From: Litorivivens lipolytica
GTDB taxonomy: Bacteria; Pseudomonadota; Gammaproteobacteria; Pseudomonadales; Spongiibacteraceae
Direction: 5' to 3'
Assembly: GCF_014191715.1 (NCBI RefSeq)
Contig: NZ_JACHWY010000003.1
Coordinates: forward strand, 124,001-188,000
Length of the DNA stretch: 64,000 bases
The position numbers and the translations under genes are program-made. Positions 7,983 to 16,258 of this stretch are shown in pieces; positions within the stretch are counted from its first letter, which is position 1; each line of letters opens with the position of its first letter. The notes below the pieces were generated by a model. It was not told the origin of the DNA. It made no database searches and saw nothing but the letters and a program-made list of their open reading frames with translations.

Positions 7983-9344
7983 TTACCCATTCAGTCGCTT
8001 TAACACCATAGGCAAATCGTCAGCGGGCTTGGGCAGGGGAACCGTCTGCATTTCCGTGCCGAAATTAGCCGGCAGTTCGAAGTCATAACGCGTCAAGAAC
8101 TGGTGCAGGAAGTTCTTGGTCTGCATCAGTGCAAAGTGCATACCGATACACTTGTGGGCACCGCCACCAAAGCCAACAAAGCTGAAGGAGTGACGTTTGT
8201 GCTCGTTGCGCGGTTCCAGCCAGCGGTCCGGATCGAACTTCTCGGGCTCATCCCAGTACTCGGGCATGCGATGCACATACTGCGGTGCCAGAAACAGAAT
8301 GGTGTTGGCAGGAATATGGTAACCACCGATCTCGCAGTCCTTGATGGTGCGGCGTTGCATCATCATAACGGACGGGTGCAGGCGCAGCGCTTCGCGTACA
8401 GCAGCATCGGCCAGCGGCATTTTGTCGAGATCTTCGTATTCGAGGTAGTCCTTGCCAATCGCCTGAGCTTCTTCACGCAGGCGCTGACGCAGCTCGGGGT
8501 TTTGGCCCAAGTGGTACAGCATGTGGCTCAGGGCCGAGGTTGTGGTGTCGTGAGCCGCAAACAGCAGGAAGCTCATGTGCGCCACAATATCCTGATCGCT
8601 GAAATACTCACCGTCTTCATTCAGCTCTTTGGCAAAGTAACTGAATGTATCCTTGCCGTCGTTGTTACGACGATCCTGAATCAGGCTGCCAAAGAATTCA
8701 TGCAGGTAGCGCTCGCCTTTTTTACCTTTGGCATGGAGCGTACCCGGAATTTCCTTGGTGACTAGCCCCATCAATCCGTTGGCGACATCAGTAAACGCCT
8801 GGTTTAGTTTTTCCGCGCGATCATCATCTTTTTCCAGACCGACGAAAATCGTCGCGGCGACGTCCAGCAGGGCCTGCTTGATGGCCGGGAAGAAATGAAA
8901 ATCTTCCTGTCCGTCCCAGCTCTCTACCGCCTCAGCCAGCATCGGACCCATGGTATCGATGTAGCCTTTCATCGCATCGTTCTTAAACGCCGTTTGCATC
9001 ATGCGGCGCTGAAAGCGATGTTCTTCGTGGTCACGCAACAGCAGCGCACCTTTATAAAAGCGCCCCAACGAGCCCATGTAGCCCATCTCGGCTGAAAAAT
9101 TCTTTTCCTTGTCGAGGTAAACCTGCTGGTACAGATCCGGACCACATAGAAGAACACCCTTGAAGCCCGCCAGACCGAACTTGGAAACCGGCCCAAATTC
9201 CTTGTACTGCTTGTCGATGGTGCCGTACAGGTCTTTAACCAGCGAAATGGTGTGGCCAATCAGCGGCCAGCCAAATGAGCCGGGTATGTGCGAGAGCTGG
9301 TGGTTGTCTTTAGCCAGCTTGTAGTTGGCGACTGCTTCAGTCAT
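7983..9344 (-). CDS. Cytochrome P450 monooxygenase (eukaryote-like CYP style)
   Basis: This 453-residue soluble haem-thiolate monooxygenase inserts one oxygen atom from O2 into a hydrophobic substrate. The I-helix oxygen-activation motif is FAAHDTTTS, the K-helix ExxR is EALR, the PERF-like region is EKFDPDRW, and the haem-binding loop is FGGGAHKCIG with the ligand at about Cys399. The N-terminal Pro-Gly segment (HIPGSFGWPLIGHT) and overall style recall CYP51/CYP120/CYP26-like enzymes, which act on sterols, retinoids and terpenoids. The substrate here is not known. The start at 9344 has an excellent AGGAGG upstream, so twelve further upstream codons are not used. A divergent TetR gene and a perfect inverted repeat lie upstream. 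No ferredoxin partner is adjacent. Confidence 0.95.
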   Translation of the reverse strand: MTEAVANYKLAKDNHQLSHIPGSFGWPLIGHTISLVKDLYGTIDKQYKEFGPVSKFGLAGFKGVLLCGPDLYQQVYLDKEKNFSAEMGYMGSLGRFYKGALLLRDHEEHRFQRRMMQTAFKNDAMKGYIDTMGPMLAEAVESWDGQEDFHFFPAIKQALLDVAATIFVGLEKDDDRAEKLNQAFTDVANGLMGLVTKEIPGTLHAKGKKGERYLHEFFGSLIQDRRNNDGKDTFSYFAKELNEDGEYFSDQDIVAHMSFLLFAAHDTTTSALSHMLYHLGQNPELRQRLREEAQAIGKDYLEYEDLDKMPLADAAVREALRLHPSVMMMQRRTIKDCEIGGYHIPANTILFLAPQYVHRMPEYWDEPEKFDPDRWLEPRNEHKRHSFSFVGFGGGAHKCIGMHFALMQTKNFLHQFLTRYDFELPANFGTEMQTVPLPKPADDLPMVLKRLNG

Positions 9345-9399
9345 AGGTCCCTTCCTCCTGCGGTCGTTGCCGAGGTTCATCGGTTTATTTTGAACAGAT

Positions 9400-9424
9400 G
9401 ATATGTAATAGTTTTTTACATATC
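9400..9424. promoter_or_regulatory. Likely TetR operator between the P450 and tetR genes
   Basis: A perfect inverted repeat, GATATGTAA (9400-9408), seven bases, TTACATATC (9416-9424), lies in the 156-base space between the divergent P450 and TetR-family genes. A partial further copy (CGATATGAA) starts near 9432. Length, symmetry and position fit a TetR-family operator that would control both genes. The binding protein is inferred from the neighbouring regulator. Confidence 0.7.
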
Positions 9425-9500
9425 AAGCGTTCGATATGAAAAAGTCCCGAACCCGGGTATACTGTCACAGTTGATCAAAAAACATGCTGGAGTAAAGGCA

Positions 9501-10127
9501 GTGCGGAAAGTAGACCACGACAGTCGCCGGGAGGAAGTCGCCTCGGTAGCATCCAGATTGATTGCCGAAAAGGGTTTGGAAGCACTCACTACCCGCGCAC
9601 TGGCGAAAGAGCTGGGCTGCTCGATCGGTGTACTGTCGCACTACTTCAATAGCAAGGAAGAGATCGTGATGGCAGCCTTCAAATGGGCTGACCAGCGCAT
9701 CGACCAGCGCATGCAGAACGCCATTGCCGAGCTGGATGAGATCTCACTGGACTACTTTATTCCCATGATCACCGCCGGCCTGCCGCTGGATGAGGCTTCA
9801 GACCGGGAGTGGCGAGTGCGCTTTAACCTCTACCATTACTGCCTGACCAAGGGCGGCAAGGGCCTGAAAGAACAGATCGAAAAGATCAGCCAGTTCCGGG
9901 TTCTGATGGATGAATTTATCCGCACCCTGCAAAAGAAAGGCGAAGTACGCCGCGATATCGACCCGGAGCTGATCACCAAAATGGCCTTCGACATGGTCAT
10001 GGGCGCCGCCCAGAACCTGCTGATGGTGCCCATGCCCGAGCGTCAGTCTCACGCGGCCTACCTGTTTGCTATTGTCGAGAAGCTGCGGCCCGTCAAAACA
10101 CCGACCATCACCGCAGTCCCCGCCTGA
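9501..10127 (+). CDS. TetR-family regulator, likely controlling the divergent P450 gene
   Basis: The start is taken as the GTG at 9501, because GGAG lies eight bases upstream. A longer TTG-started version (9471) would run into the promoter region. The 208-residue protein has the TetR DNA-binding domain at about residues 8-55 (SRLIAEKGLEALTTRALAKELGCSIGVLSHYF), then a helical ligand-binding domain resembling BetI/TetR_C-type members. It is divergent from the P450 gene, and a perfect 9+9 inverted repeat lies between them. The simplest reading is a repressor released by the P450 substrate or a product. It ends six bases before the convergent esterase stop. Confidence 0.9.
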   Translation: MRKVDHDSRREEVASVASRLIAEKGLEALTTRALAKELGCSIGVLSHYFNSKEEIVMAAFKWADQRIDQRMQNAIAELDEISLDYFIPMITAGLPLDEASDREWRVRFNLYHYCLTKGGKGLKEQIEKISQFRVLMDEFIRTLQKKGEVRRDIDPELITKMAFDMVMGAAQNLLMVPMPERQSHAAYLFAIVEKLRPVKTPTITAVPA

Positions 10128-10132
10128 GGCGC

Positions 10133-11116
10133 TTAGTCCGGCAGCCCCGCCGCTGCAGGCTCAGCCCGCAGAAAGGCCCAGATTAAATCCGCCGCATCCA
10201 GATCCCGAATATCGCCACCGAGTATGCCAAAGCGCGCATCCACACTGGGCAGCACATGACCACCACCCTGCATGGTAAACAGGCCCACCCGATGCGATTT
10301 GCCATACCAGAGCTGGGCGGTGATGTAGCCTGAATCACTGGCATCGGTGTCGGCCAGATCGAAGGGTTCCGGCCCCTCCCCGTAAACCACCAGACCCGCA
10401 AAGTATTGCGCTGTCGCTGCCGCTGACAGCACCTCGCCCCGACTCTCATCCCACAACAGCTTCACCAACCCGCCGTCATAGGGGTTTACCGGATCATTCG
10501 TGCCTTCAATCAGCGCAATATTTACCGGCGCGCCACGCTTGTCGCAATCCAGGTTGGCATCGACCGGCAGGTTGGCCACGATCGGCGCATAGCCCGCCAG
10601 CAGTTCGGGCGTTTCCAGCGCGAGTCGCAGCACCATATGGCCGCCATTGGACAGTCCGGTGCCATAGACCTGCTCAGAATCTACGCCGTGACGCTGAATC
10701 AGCTCGGTAATCAGTTGTCGAACAAAACCCACATCATCAATGTTTTGTCGATTGGCCTCATAGCTGGCGGAAGCGCGGCAGTCATTCCAGTGCCGATCGA
10801 ATCCATCCGGATAAACCACCAATAGCCCCTGCTCGTCGGCCAAGCGATCAAACTGCCTGGCAGACATTTCGCGCATGGATTCACCCGAGCCCATCGAGCC
10901 GTGAAAGACGAGCAACAACGGTGGATTTGGCGGCAGCTTGGCCGGTTTATAGAGGTGATAGTGGCGTTCAATGCCGCCATGTTGCAGGGAAAGTGATTGC
11001 AGTTCACCGCTCAGTTGCGGCAGACGGACAACGCCGGGAGCGAGAAAGGAACGCGCTGCCAGCAAGGCGATCACCAGCAGCACGAAGGTTGAACCCAGCC
11101 AGATGCGCTTCTTCAT
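10133..11116 (-). CDS. Exported PHB-depolymerase/LpqC-type esterase
   Basis: This alpha/beta hydrolase of 327 residues (counted from the ATG at 11116; a GTG nine bases upstream is also possible) has an N-terminal hydrophobic segment of about 20 residues that acts as signal peptide or membrane anchor. Motifs seen are an oxyanion-type LLLVFHGSMGSGESMR, the nucleophile elbow GLSNGG, and a late GGGHVLP that probably carries the catalytic His. This arrangement is typical of secreted polyhydroxybutyrate depolymerase-like and feruloyl-esterase-like proteins. The true ester substrate is unknown. The gene converges with the tetR gene and lies downstream of an LLM oxidoreductase on the same strand. Confidence 0.85.
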   Translation of the reverse strand: MKKRIWLGSTFVLLVIALLAARSFLAPGVVRLPQLSGELQSLSLQHGGIERHYHLYKPAKLPPNPPLLLVFHGSMGSGESMREMSARQFDRLADEQGLLVVYPDGFDRHWNDCRASASYEANRQNIDDVGFVRQLITELIQRHGVDSEQVYGTGLSNGGHMVLRLALETPELLAGYAPIVANLPVDANLDCDKRGAPVNIALIEGTNDPVNPYDGGLVKLLWDESRGEVLSAAATAQYFAGLVVYGEGPEPFDLADTDASDSGYITAQLWYGKSHRVGLFTMQGGGHVLPSVDARFGILGGDIRDLDAADLIWAFLRAEPAAAGLPD

Positions 11117-11159
11117 TACCCCCACCCTTTACTATTCAGCGTGGAGGCATTGTAGGCGC

Positions 11160-12038
11160 TTACTGGGCAGACTTGGCAATAACCTCGTCGGCAAACCATT
11201 TCATCATGCCGATTTTTTCTTCGACAGACTTATCGTCAGGCTCGGCGTCGTAAACGTTGCGGAAGGCCACCAGCACTTCATTAATGCCGATCTCTTCCAG
11301 CTTCTTGATGCCATCCGGGCTGTAGGCGTCCTGAGTCATGGCCTGGAACTCGAAGGGCAGGTGGTCGCGACCGTATTCCTTACGGAACTCATTGATCTGG
11401 TCGACCATCACCTTGATGGATTCCGCATCACCACCGGCGGCGATCCACCCGTCGCCCAGACGGGCGGCGCGGCGCAGGGCCGGCTTGGAGTGACCACCTA
11501 CAAAAATGCGCGGACGCTCTGTGGGCACCGGGCAGAGTTTGATGGCCGGCATCTGGAAGATCTCGCCTTCGTAACCGAAGTAGTCGCCACTCATCAGGCC
11601 GTTCACGATTTCAATAATTTCATCCAGACGCTTGCCGCGCTTTTCCCAGGGGGTGTTGGTAACGTCGAAATCCTCTCCCCAAGGGCTGATACCCGCGCCA
11701 TAGTCAAAGCGGTTGCCGCTCAGCACGGCCAGACTGGACATCATCTTGGCCAGCAGCGCCGGCTCGTGTACGGCAGTTTTGTGTACAGACGTGGAAAACC
11801 GGATCTTGGTTGTGATTGCCGCCAAATGCGACATCAGCAGGAAGGGCTCAATAAAGGGCACACCGTCCAGAAACTCACGGCTGCCATCAGCATTGTAGGG
11901 GTACTTGGAACTGGCTTCTTTCGGGTAGCAGATGCTGTCGGGGAAGGTGACTGTGTCAAAACCGATTTCCTCTGCCGCCTTGGTCAGGGGAATATACTGC
12001 TCGGGCGGACACATGCTGTGGTGGTAGGCGTATTTCAT
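11160..12038 (-). CDS. LLM-class flavin-dependent oxidoreductase
   Basis: This 292-residue TIM-barrel protein belongs to the luciferase-like monooxygenase/F420-dependent reductase superfamily. Supporting features are FDTVTFPDS near the N-terminus, TKIRFSTSVHKTAVHEP, the signature GRVDYGAGIS-like segment (NRFDYGAGISPWGEDF), and IFVGGHSKPALRRAARLGDGWI toward the C-terminus. Such enzymes oxidise or reduce organic substrates using FMN or F420. The sequence alone does not settle which cofactor is used. A second member of the class is at 32343-33218. The gene is divergent from a TetR gene 231 bases away and may be controlled by it. The esterase follows on the same strand. Confidence 0.88.
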   Translation of the reverse strand: MKYAYHHSMCPPEQYIPLTKAAEEIGFDTVTFPDSICYPKEASSKYPYNADGSREFLDGVPFIEPFLLMSHLAAITTKIRFSTSVHKTAVHEPALLAKMMSSLAVLSGNRFDYGAGISPWGEDFDVTNTPWEKRGKRLDEIIEIVNGLMSGDYFGYEGEIFQMPAIKLCPVPTERPRIFVGGHSKPALRRAARLGDGWIAAGGDAESIKVMVDQINEFRKEYGRDHLPFEFQAMTQDAYSPDGIKKLEEIGINEVLVAFRNVYDAEPDDKSVEEKIGMMKWFADEVIAKSAQ

Positions 12039-12269
12039 GGAATGCTCCTTCCTAAAATTCGTTGGGTGGCGGCGTTTGCTCGCCCCCTGTTACGGAAATC
12101 CAGCCAGATCAGATACCCCTTCCAGACAAAAAGGGTTCCGATTTATCGTCTATTTAAGTTGGTCATCTTAAAACTGTGCACCATAATATGGAATCTGATA
12201 TCCGGCGCCTCACCCGTATGTAGGGGGGGCTTTCGCCGCAAACACCCCGCACAGCCAGCAGGACTCCGC

Positions 12270-12953
12270 GTGACCCAGGGCGATAATCGCAGCAACCGCA
12301 CCAAACAGGCCATTATTCGCGCGGCGGAAAACCTGTACGCCCGCCACGGCATAGACGGCGTGTCTCTCAACACCATTACCCGCACCGCACGGCAAAGCAA
12401 CCGCAATGCCATTCAATACCACTTTGGCGGCAAGAATGGTCTGCTGCAGGCAATTTTCGACAAGCACTCACCCGGCGTCGCGGGCCGTCGCGCTGCCATC
12501 ATTGACGAGCTGGCTGATCAGGGAGAGGCCACCGAAGTCATCGTCGCAACGGCCATGGTTCAACCACTGATTGAAAAGCTGAGCGATCCGGACGGCGGCG
12601 AAGCCTACGTTCATATCAGCGCCGAACTGATTTCGGCCAACACCCTCGGCTATCAGTCGCCAGAGACTTACCCGCTGCAATTGGTGCGAGAAACCAAGAT
12701 CGCGGAATTCACCGCGCGGCAATTTGCCAACCTGCCGCAAGCCGTGGTGGAACAACGCATACTGCACATGAACATACTGGCCTACCACGGCGTATCGGAT
12801 CACGCCCGGCTGCGCAAAATGAAGCGATACACCGCGGCTGATACGGAATTTATGGCAAGCAATCTGATCGACAGCATTGTCGCCGTGCTCTCAATGGCGC
12901 CGTCAAAACGCACCCATCACCTGCTTAACAACAGCGACGCCAAGGTTTCGTAA
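12270..12953 (+). CDS. TetR-family transcriptional regulator
   Basis: The frame stays open for over a kilobase upstream, but that part is antisense to real genes. The start is the GTG at 12270 with AGGA six bases ahead, giving 227 residues. The HTH covers about 10-60 (AAENLYARHGIDGVSLNTITRTARQSNRNAIQYHFGG in outline). Then comes a long helical effector domain. The GTG start and HTH at the very N-terminus are typical of the family. It is divergent from the LLM oxidoreductase and sits 16 bases upstream of the RNase Z gene, so it may be co-transcribed with rnz or simply adjacent. Target and ligand are unknown. Confidence 0.88.
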   Translation: MTQGDNRSNRTKQAIIRAAENLYARHGIDGVSLNTITRTARQSNRNAIQYHFGGKNGLLQAIFDKHSPGVAGRRAAIIDELADQGEATEVIVATAMVQPLIEKLSDPDGGEAYVHISAELISANTLGYQSPETYPLQLVRETKIAEFTARQFANLPQAVVEQRILHMNILAYHGVSDHARLRKMKRYTAADTEFMASNLIDSIVAVLSMAPSKRTHHLLNNSDAKVS

Positions 12954-12969
12954 GCGCTATACTTGCAGC

Positions 12970-13944
12970 ATGCAATTTACATTTCTCGGCACTTCAGCCG
13001 GTGTCCCTACCCGGCAACGCAACGTCAGCGGCTTTGCGCTTTCCATCGACGATCACCGCGACTGGTATTTAGTGGACTGCGGCGAAGGCACCCAACACCG
13101 CTTACTGCAAAGCCGCCACAGTCTGGCGCGACTGCGCGCGATATTCATCAGCCATGTTCACGGTGATCACTGCTACGGTCTTCCCGGCGTGATTGCCAGC
13201 GCCAATATGAGTGGTCGTACCCAGCCGCTGACCATCTGCGCACCGGACGGTATCGAGCAGTTTGTTACCGCCGTTCGCCAATACACTGATCTGCACACCC
13301 TGCGCTATCCGCTGCACTTTGTGCGCTCGGATCTGGAAAACGCCGTGTACGAAGATGAGCTGGTTCGCGTGAGCGCTCACGCCCTTTCACATCGGGTGCC
13401 TAGCTTTGCCTATCGCTTTGAAGAGAAACCACCGCACACTCTGAATCAGGACAGCCTGCGTGAACTCGGCGTGCCTCGCGGGCCGCAGTGGGGCGAGCTT
13501 CAGCACGGCAACCCCGTGACACTGACAGACGGCCGGCAGGTTACCCCGGAGCAGGTCTGTGAACCGGCCTGGCGAGCACGGGTCATCGTGGTCGGCGGCG
13601 ATAATGACCAGCCAGATCTGTTGCTATCTGCGCTTAAAAACACTGACCTTCTGGTACATGAGTCAACTTTTACCGAGGACATACTGCAGCAGGTTGGCCC
13701 CCAGTATATGCACAGTACCGCCGCCATGCTGGCCAAGACGGCCGAGCGCGCGGGCGTGCCCCATCTCGCTCTCACCCATTTCAGTCAGCGCTACCGGGAA
13801 AAATCCTCACCCGGCAAACGCCATATCGATGAGCTGCGCGCCGAAGCCGCCGAATACTATCGTGGAAACATACTGGTTGCGCGGGATCTGGACCGCTACG
13901 AAATCAATCGTAAAGGCGAATTAAGCAAGCTTGATAGCGAATAA
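12970..13944 (+). CDS. rnz: Ribonuclease Z
   Basis: This metallo-beta-lactamase-fold nuclease of 324 residues cleaves the 3' trailer of tRNA precursors lacking encoded CCA and can act as an exonuclease. It begins with the family sequence MQFTFLGTSAGVPT. It carries the zinc ligands in HVHGDHCYG (about residues 62-70) and further ligands in GGDN (about residue 214) and LTHFSQRY (about 272). The start at 12970 gives exactly the family N-terminus. It follows the tetR gene by 16 bases and precedes the long leader of prkA, where a small hairpin at 14035-14056 may end its transcript. Confidence 0.93.
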   Translation: MQFTFLGTSAGVPTRQRNVSGFALSIDDHRDWYLVDCGEGTQHRLLQSRHSLARLRAIFISHVHGDHCYGLPGVIASANMSGRTQPLTICAPDGIEQFVTAVRQYTDLHTLRYPLHFVRSDLENAVYEDELVRVSAHALSHRVPSFAYRFEEKPPHTLNQDSLRELGVPRGPQWGELQHGNPVTLTDGRQVTPEQVCEPAWRARVIVVGGDNDQPDLLLSALKNTDLLVHESTFTEDILQQVGPQYMHSTAAMLAKTAERAGVPHLALTHFSQRYREKSSPGKRHIDELRAEAAEYYRGNILVARDLDRYEINRKGELSKLDSE

Positions 13945-14265
13945 GAAAAAAGAAAACGCGTAGAAATTCGCGTCGAGAAAGTACGGCAGATAGGGAAAAT
14001 CGCCGCCTCCACAAAAAACCAGTATGCCGGCAAAAAAACGCGACGTGAAGCGTTTTATTCGCATCTTTCCAAAAAACAGCAAAATCGGATACTACTTATC
14101 CCACGTAGAGAAAAACTGTGCTAGAACAAACTAAGAGTGCGGAAAAACCGCGACGTTTATTTGAACCCCCGAAGGGATTCTCCGCTCTAAGCTGTTAAGA
14201 GCCACAAACTCAAAACGCCGCCTTTCCGTGGTCGCTTTCACACCGGCGTTGGCATGGAGGTTCTC
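13945..14265 (+). promoter_or_regulatory. Long leader between rnz and prkA with small hairpins
   Basis: This 321-base non-coding stretch is A-rich, with several runs of five to seven A. A short inverted repeat, AAAACGC (14035-14041), eight bases, GCGTTTT (14050-14056) then ATT, could end rnz transcription. No convincing sigma-70 or sigma-54 promoter could be placed by eye. The length suggests regulation of the downstream stress operon. At the 3' end, GGAGG at 14257-14261 serves the prkA ATG at 14266. Confidence 0.4.
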
Positions 14266-16197
14266 ATGGCTAGCAGCAATGGACACGATGCATTTGTTCA
14301 GTCTCTGCAATCATTCACCCACCAGCACCGTTCCCGCCAGTGGGAAGGAACCTTTGCTGACTACCTGGAACAGGTTGTTCAACCCAACTCGGCGCTAGCC
14401 ACCCGCAACAGCCACCAGTACACCTGGGATATGCTGCGCTGGATGCAAGCGCGAGAGGAAAACAGCGACAGTAAAACCCCCAAGCTTTTTTCCCATGAAC
14501 TTTACGGTATAGACCCCGCCCTGCGCCGCATTGTCGATTACTTTAAAGCTGCGGCTGCCGGCTCCGAAGTTGGCCGCAGACTGCTGCTGTTACTGGGCCC
14601 ACCTTCTGGCGGCAAATCCAGCCTGGTGATCCTGATGAAACGCGGCATGGAGGAATACAGTCACACGGACGAAGGCGCGCTGTACGGCCTGAAAGGATCA
14701 CCACTACACGAAAACCCGCTTACGCTGGTGCCACACACGCTGCGCGCTGAATTTCGCGAAACCTACGGCGTGGATATTCAGGGCGAACTGTCGCCCTACT
14801 GCCAAGCCCTGCTGGAGGAAAAATACGAAGGCGACTTCATGCAGTTCCCGGTGGAGCGAATTTTCCTGTCGGAAGCCAAACGCGTCGGCGTCGGCACCTA
14901 TGCGCCTCATGACCCCACCACCGCCGACATTGCGGACCTGATCGGCTCGGTAGATCTGGCCAAAGTGTCAGAGTTCGGTGACGAAGGGGATCCGCGCGCC
15001 TGGTCATGGTCCGGCGCAGTGTACTCTGCCAGTCGCGGCCTGCTGGAAATGATCGAAATTCTCAAAGTTAAACGGGAGTTTCTGTATCTACTGCTCACCC
15101 TGACTCAGGAAAAAAACGTCAAGGTTTCGCGCTTCCCGCTGATCCATGTGGATGAAACCATTGTCGCCCACACCAACCTCGCCGAGTTTAAAAAATTCCT
15201 GCAGGAAAAAGAAAACGAGGCCCTGCTCGACCGCATGGTGATCGTGCAGGTGCCCTACACCATGAACTATCGGGACGAAGCCAAGATCTACAAGAAGTTG
15301 ATTGCCCAGGCACCAACCTTCCGCGACGTTCACCTCGACCCCCACGCCTTGCGACTCGCCGCTTTGTTCGCAGTACTGTCGCGACTGAAAGCATCAGAAC
15401 GCGAAGACCTGGACCTGTCGAAAAAAGTAAAACTCTATGCCGGCGAGGATGTAGAAGGTTTTTCCCGCAACGAGGTCGACAAGATTCGCGCCGAGTATCC
15501 GGACGAGGGCTTAGCAGGGGTATCGCCGCGTTTTGTGGTGAACGCCCTGTCCAACGCGATCTCCCGTTCCGAAGCCAAAAGCCTGACCAGCATGGAAGTG
15601 CTAGTCACTCTGAAAGATGCCATCGAGAGCGATGCGCGCATGGACGCAAAACAGAAACGCGAGTGGGTAGACTTTCTGGTTACCGCCCGCAAGGATTTCT
15701 ACAACCATTGGGTCAAGGAAGATGTGCACAAGGCGCTGTTTGTTTCCTTCGAGGAAGAGAGCGAAAACCTGCTGGAGAAATACCTCGACGAGGTGGAAGC
15801 AGCGCTCGACAAACGCGAAGTAAAAGACCCGATTACCAGCGAAACCCGCGATCCGGACGAGCGCTTTTTGCGCGCTGTTGAGGAAAAGATCAACGTCTCC
15901 GACGCGGGCAAGCAGACCTTTCGCCAGGAAGTGGTTCGCAAGGCCATGGTGGCCTACAAGAACGGCGAGAAATTCACCCTCGATTCCCACGCCCGTTTGA
16001 AAGAGGCGATGGAAAAATACCTGTTCGAGGAACGCCGCGACGTATTGCGGTTGGTCAGCTCCATTTCACGACCTGATGACGAAACCCAGGAAAAAATTGC
16101 TGCCGTAGAAGAGCGCCTGATTCAGGACTATGGCTACGACAGGCACAGCGCCCGCGAAGCGCTGAACTATGTAACAACGCTGCTCTCGCAGGAATAG
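14266..16197 (+). CDS. prkA: PrkA/YeaG family AAA+ serine protein kinase
   Basis: This 643-residue protein is of the PrkA family, described as serine protein kinases with an AAA+ domain and linked to stationary-phase, nitrogen-starvation and sporulation responses in other bacteria. The AAA+ part has the Walker A motif GPPSGGKSS at about residue 105 and Walker B-like FPLIHVDE near 290. The C-terminal third is the PrkA kinase-like domain, with many Lys/Glu-rich helices. The ATG at 14266 is chosen over one at 14254 because GGAGG lies five to six bases ahead of it and lies within the earlier alternative. It is the first gene of a three-gene operon with a DUF444 protein and SpoVR. Confidence 0.95.
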   Translation: MASSNGHDAFVQSLQSFTHQHRSRQWEGTFADYLEQVVQPNSALATRNSHQYTWDMLRWMQAREENSDSKTPKLFSHELYGIDPALRRIVDYFKAAAAGSEVGRRLLLLLGPPSGGKSSLVILMKRGMEEYSHTDEGALYGLKGSPLHENPLTLVPHTLRAEFRETYGVDIQGELSPYCQALLEEKYEGDFMQFPVERIFLSEAKRVGVGTYAPHDPTTADIADLIGSVDLAKVSEFGDEGDPRAWSWSGAVYSASRGLLEMIEILKVKREFLYLLLTLTQEKNVKVSRFPLIHVDETIVAHTNLAEFKKFLQEKENEALLDRMVIVQVPYTMNYRDEAKIYKKLIAQAPTFRDVHLDPHALRLAALFAVLSRLKASEREDLDLSKKVKLYAGEDVEGFSRNEVDKIRAEYPDEGLAGVSPRFVVNALSNAISRSEAKSLTSMEVLVTLKDAIESDARMDAKQKREWVDFLVTARKDFYNHWVKEDVHKALFVSFEEESENLLEKYLDEVEAALDKREVKDPITSETRDPDERFLRAVEEKINVSDAGKQTFRQEVVRKAMVAYKNGEKFTLDSHARLKEAMEKYLFEERRDVLRLVSSISRPDDETQEKIAAVEERLIQDYGYDRHSAREALNYVTTLLSQE

Positions 16198-16258
16198 CGA
16201 GCCAGCGGTGCGGCCTGCCAGCCGCACACCATATGCCCATTACGGGCCGGGAGGAGGC

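Noticed and set aside
10971-12269. Long upstream open part of the frame that contains the TetR gene at 12270
   Set aside because: It is antisense to the LLM and esterase genes, and the GTG at 12270 with AGGA six bases ahead gives the family N-terminus.
14139-14152. GCGG-AAAAA-CCGC hairpin in the prkA leader as a terminator
   Set aside because: The stem is only four to five base pairs and is not followed by a T-run.
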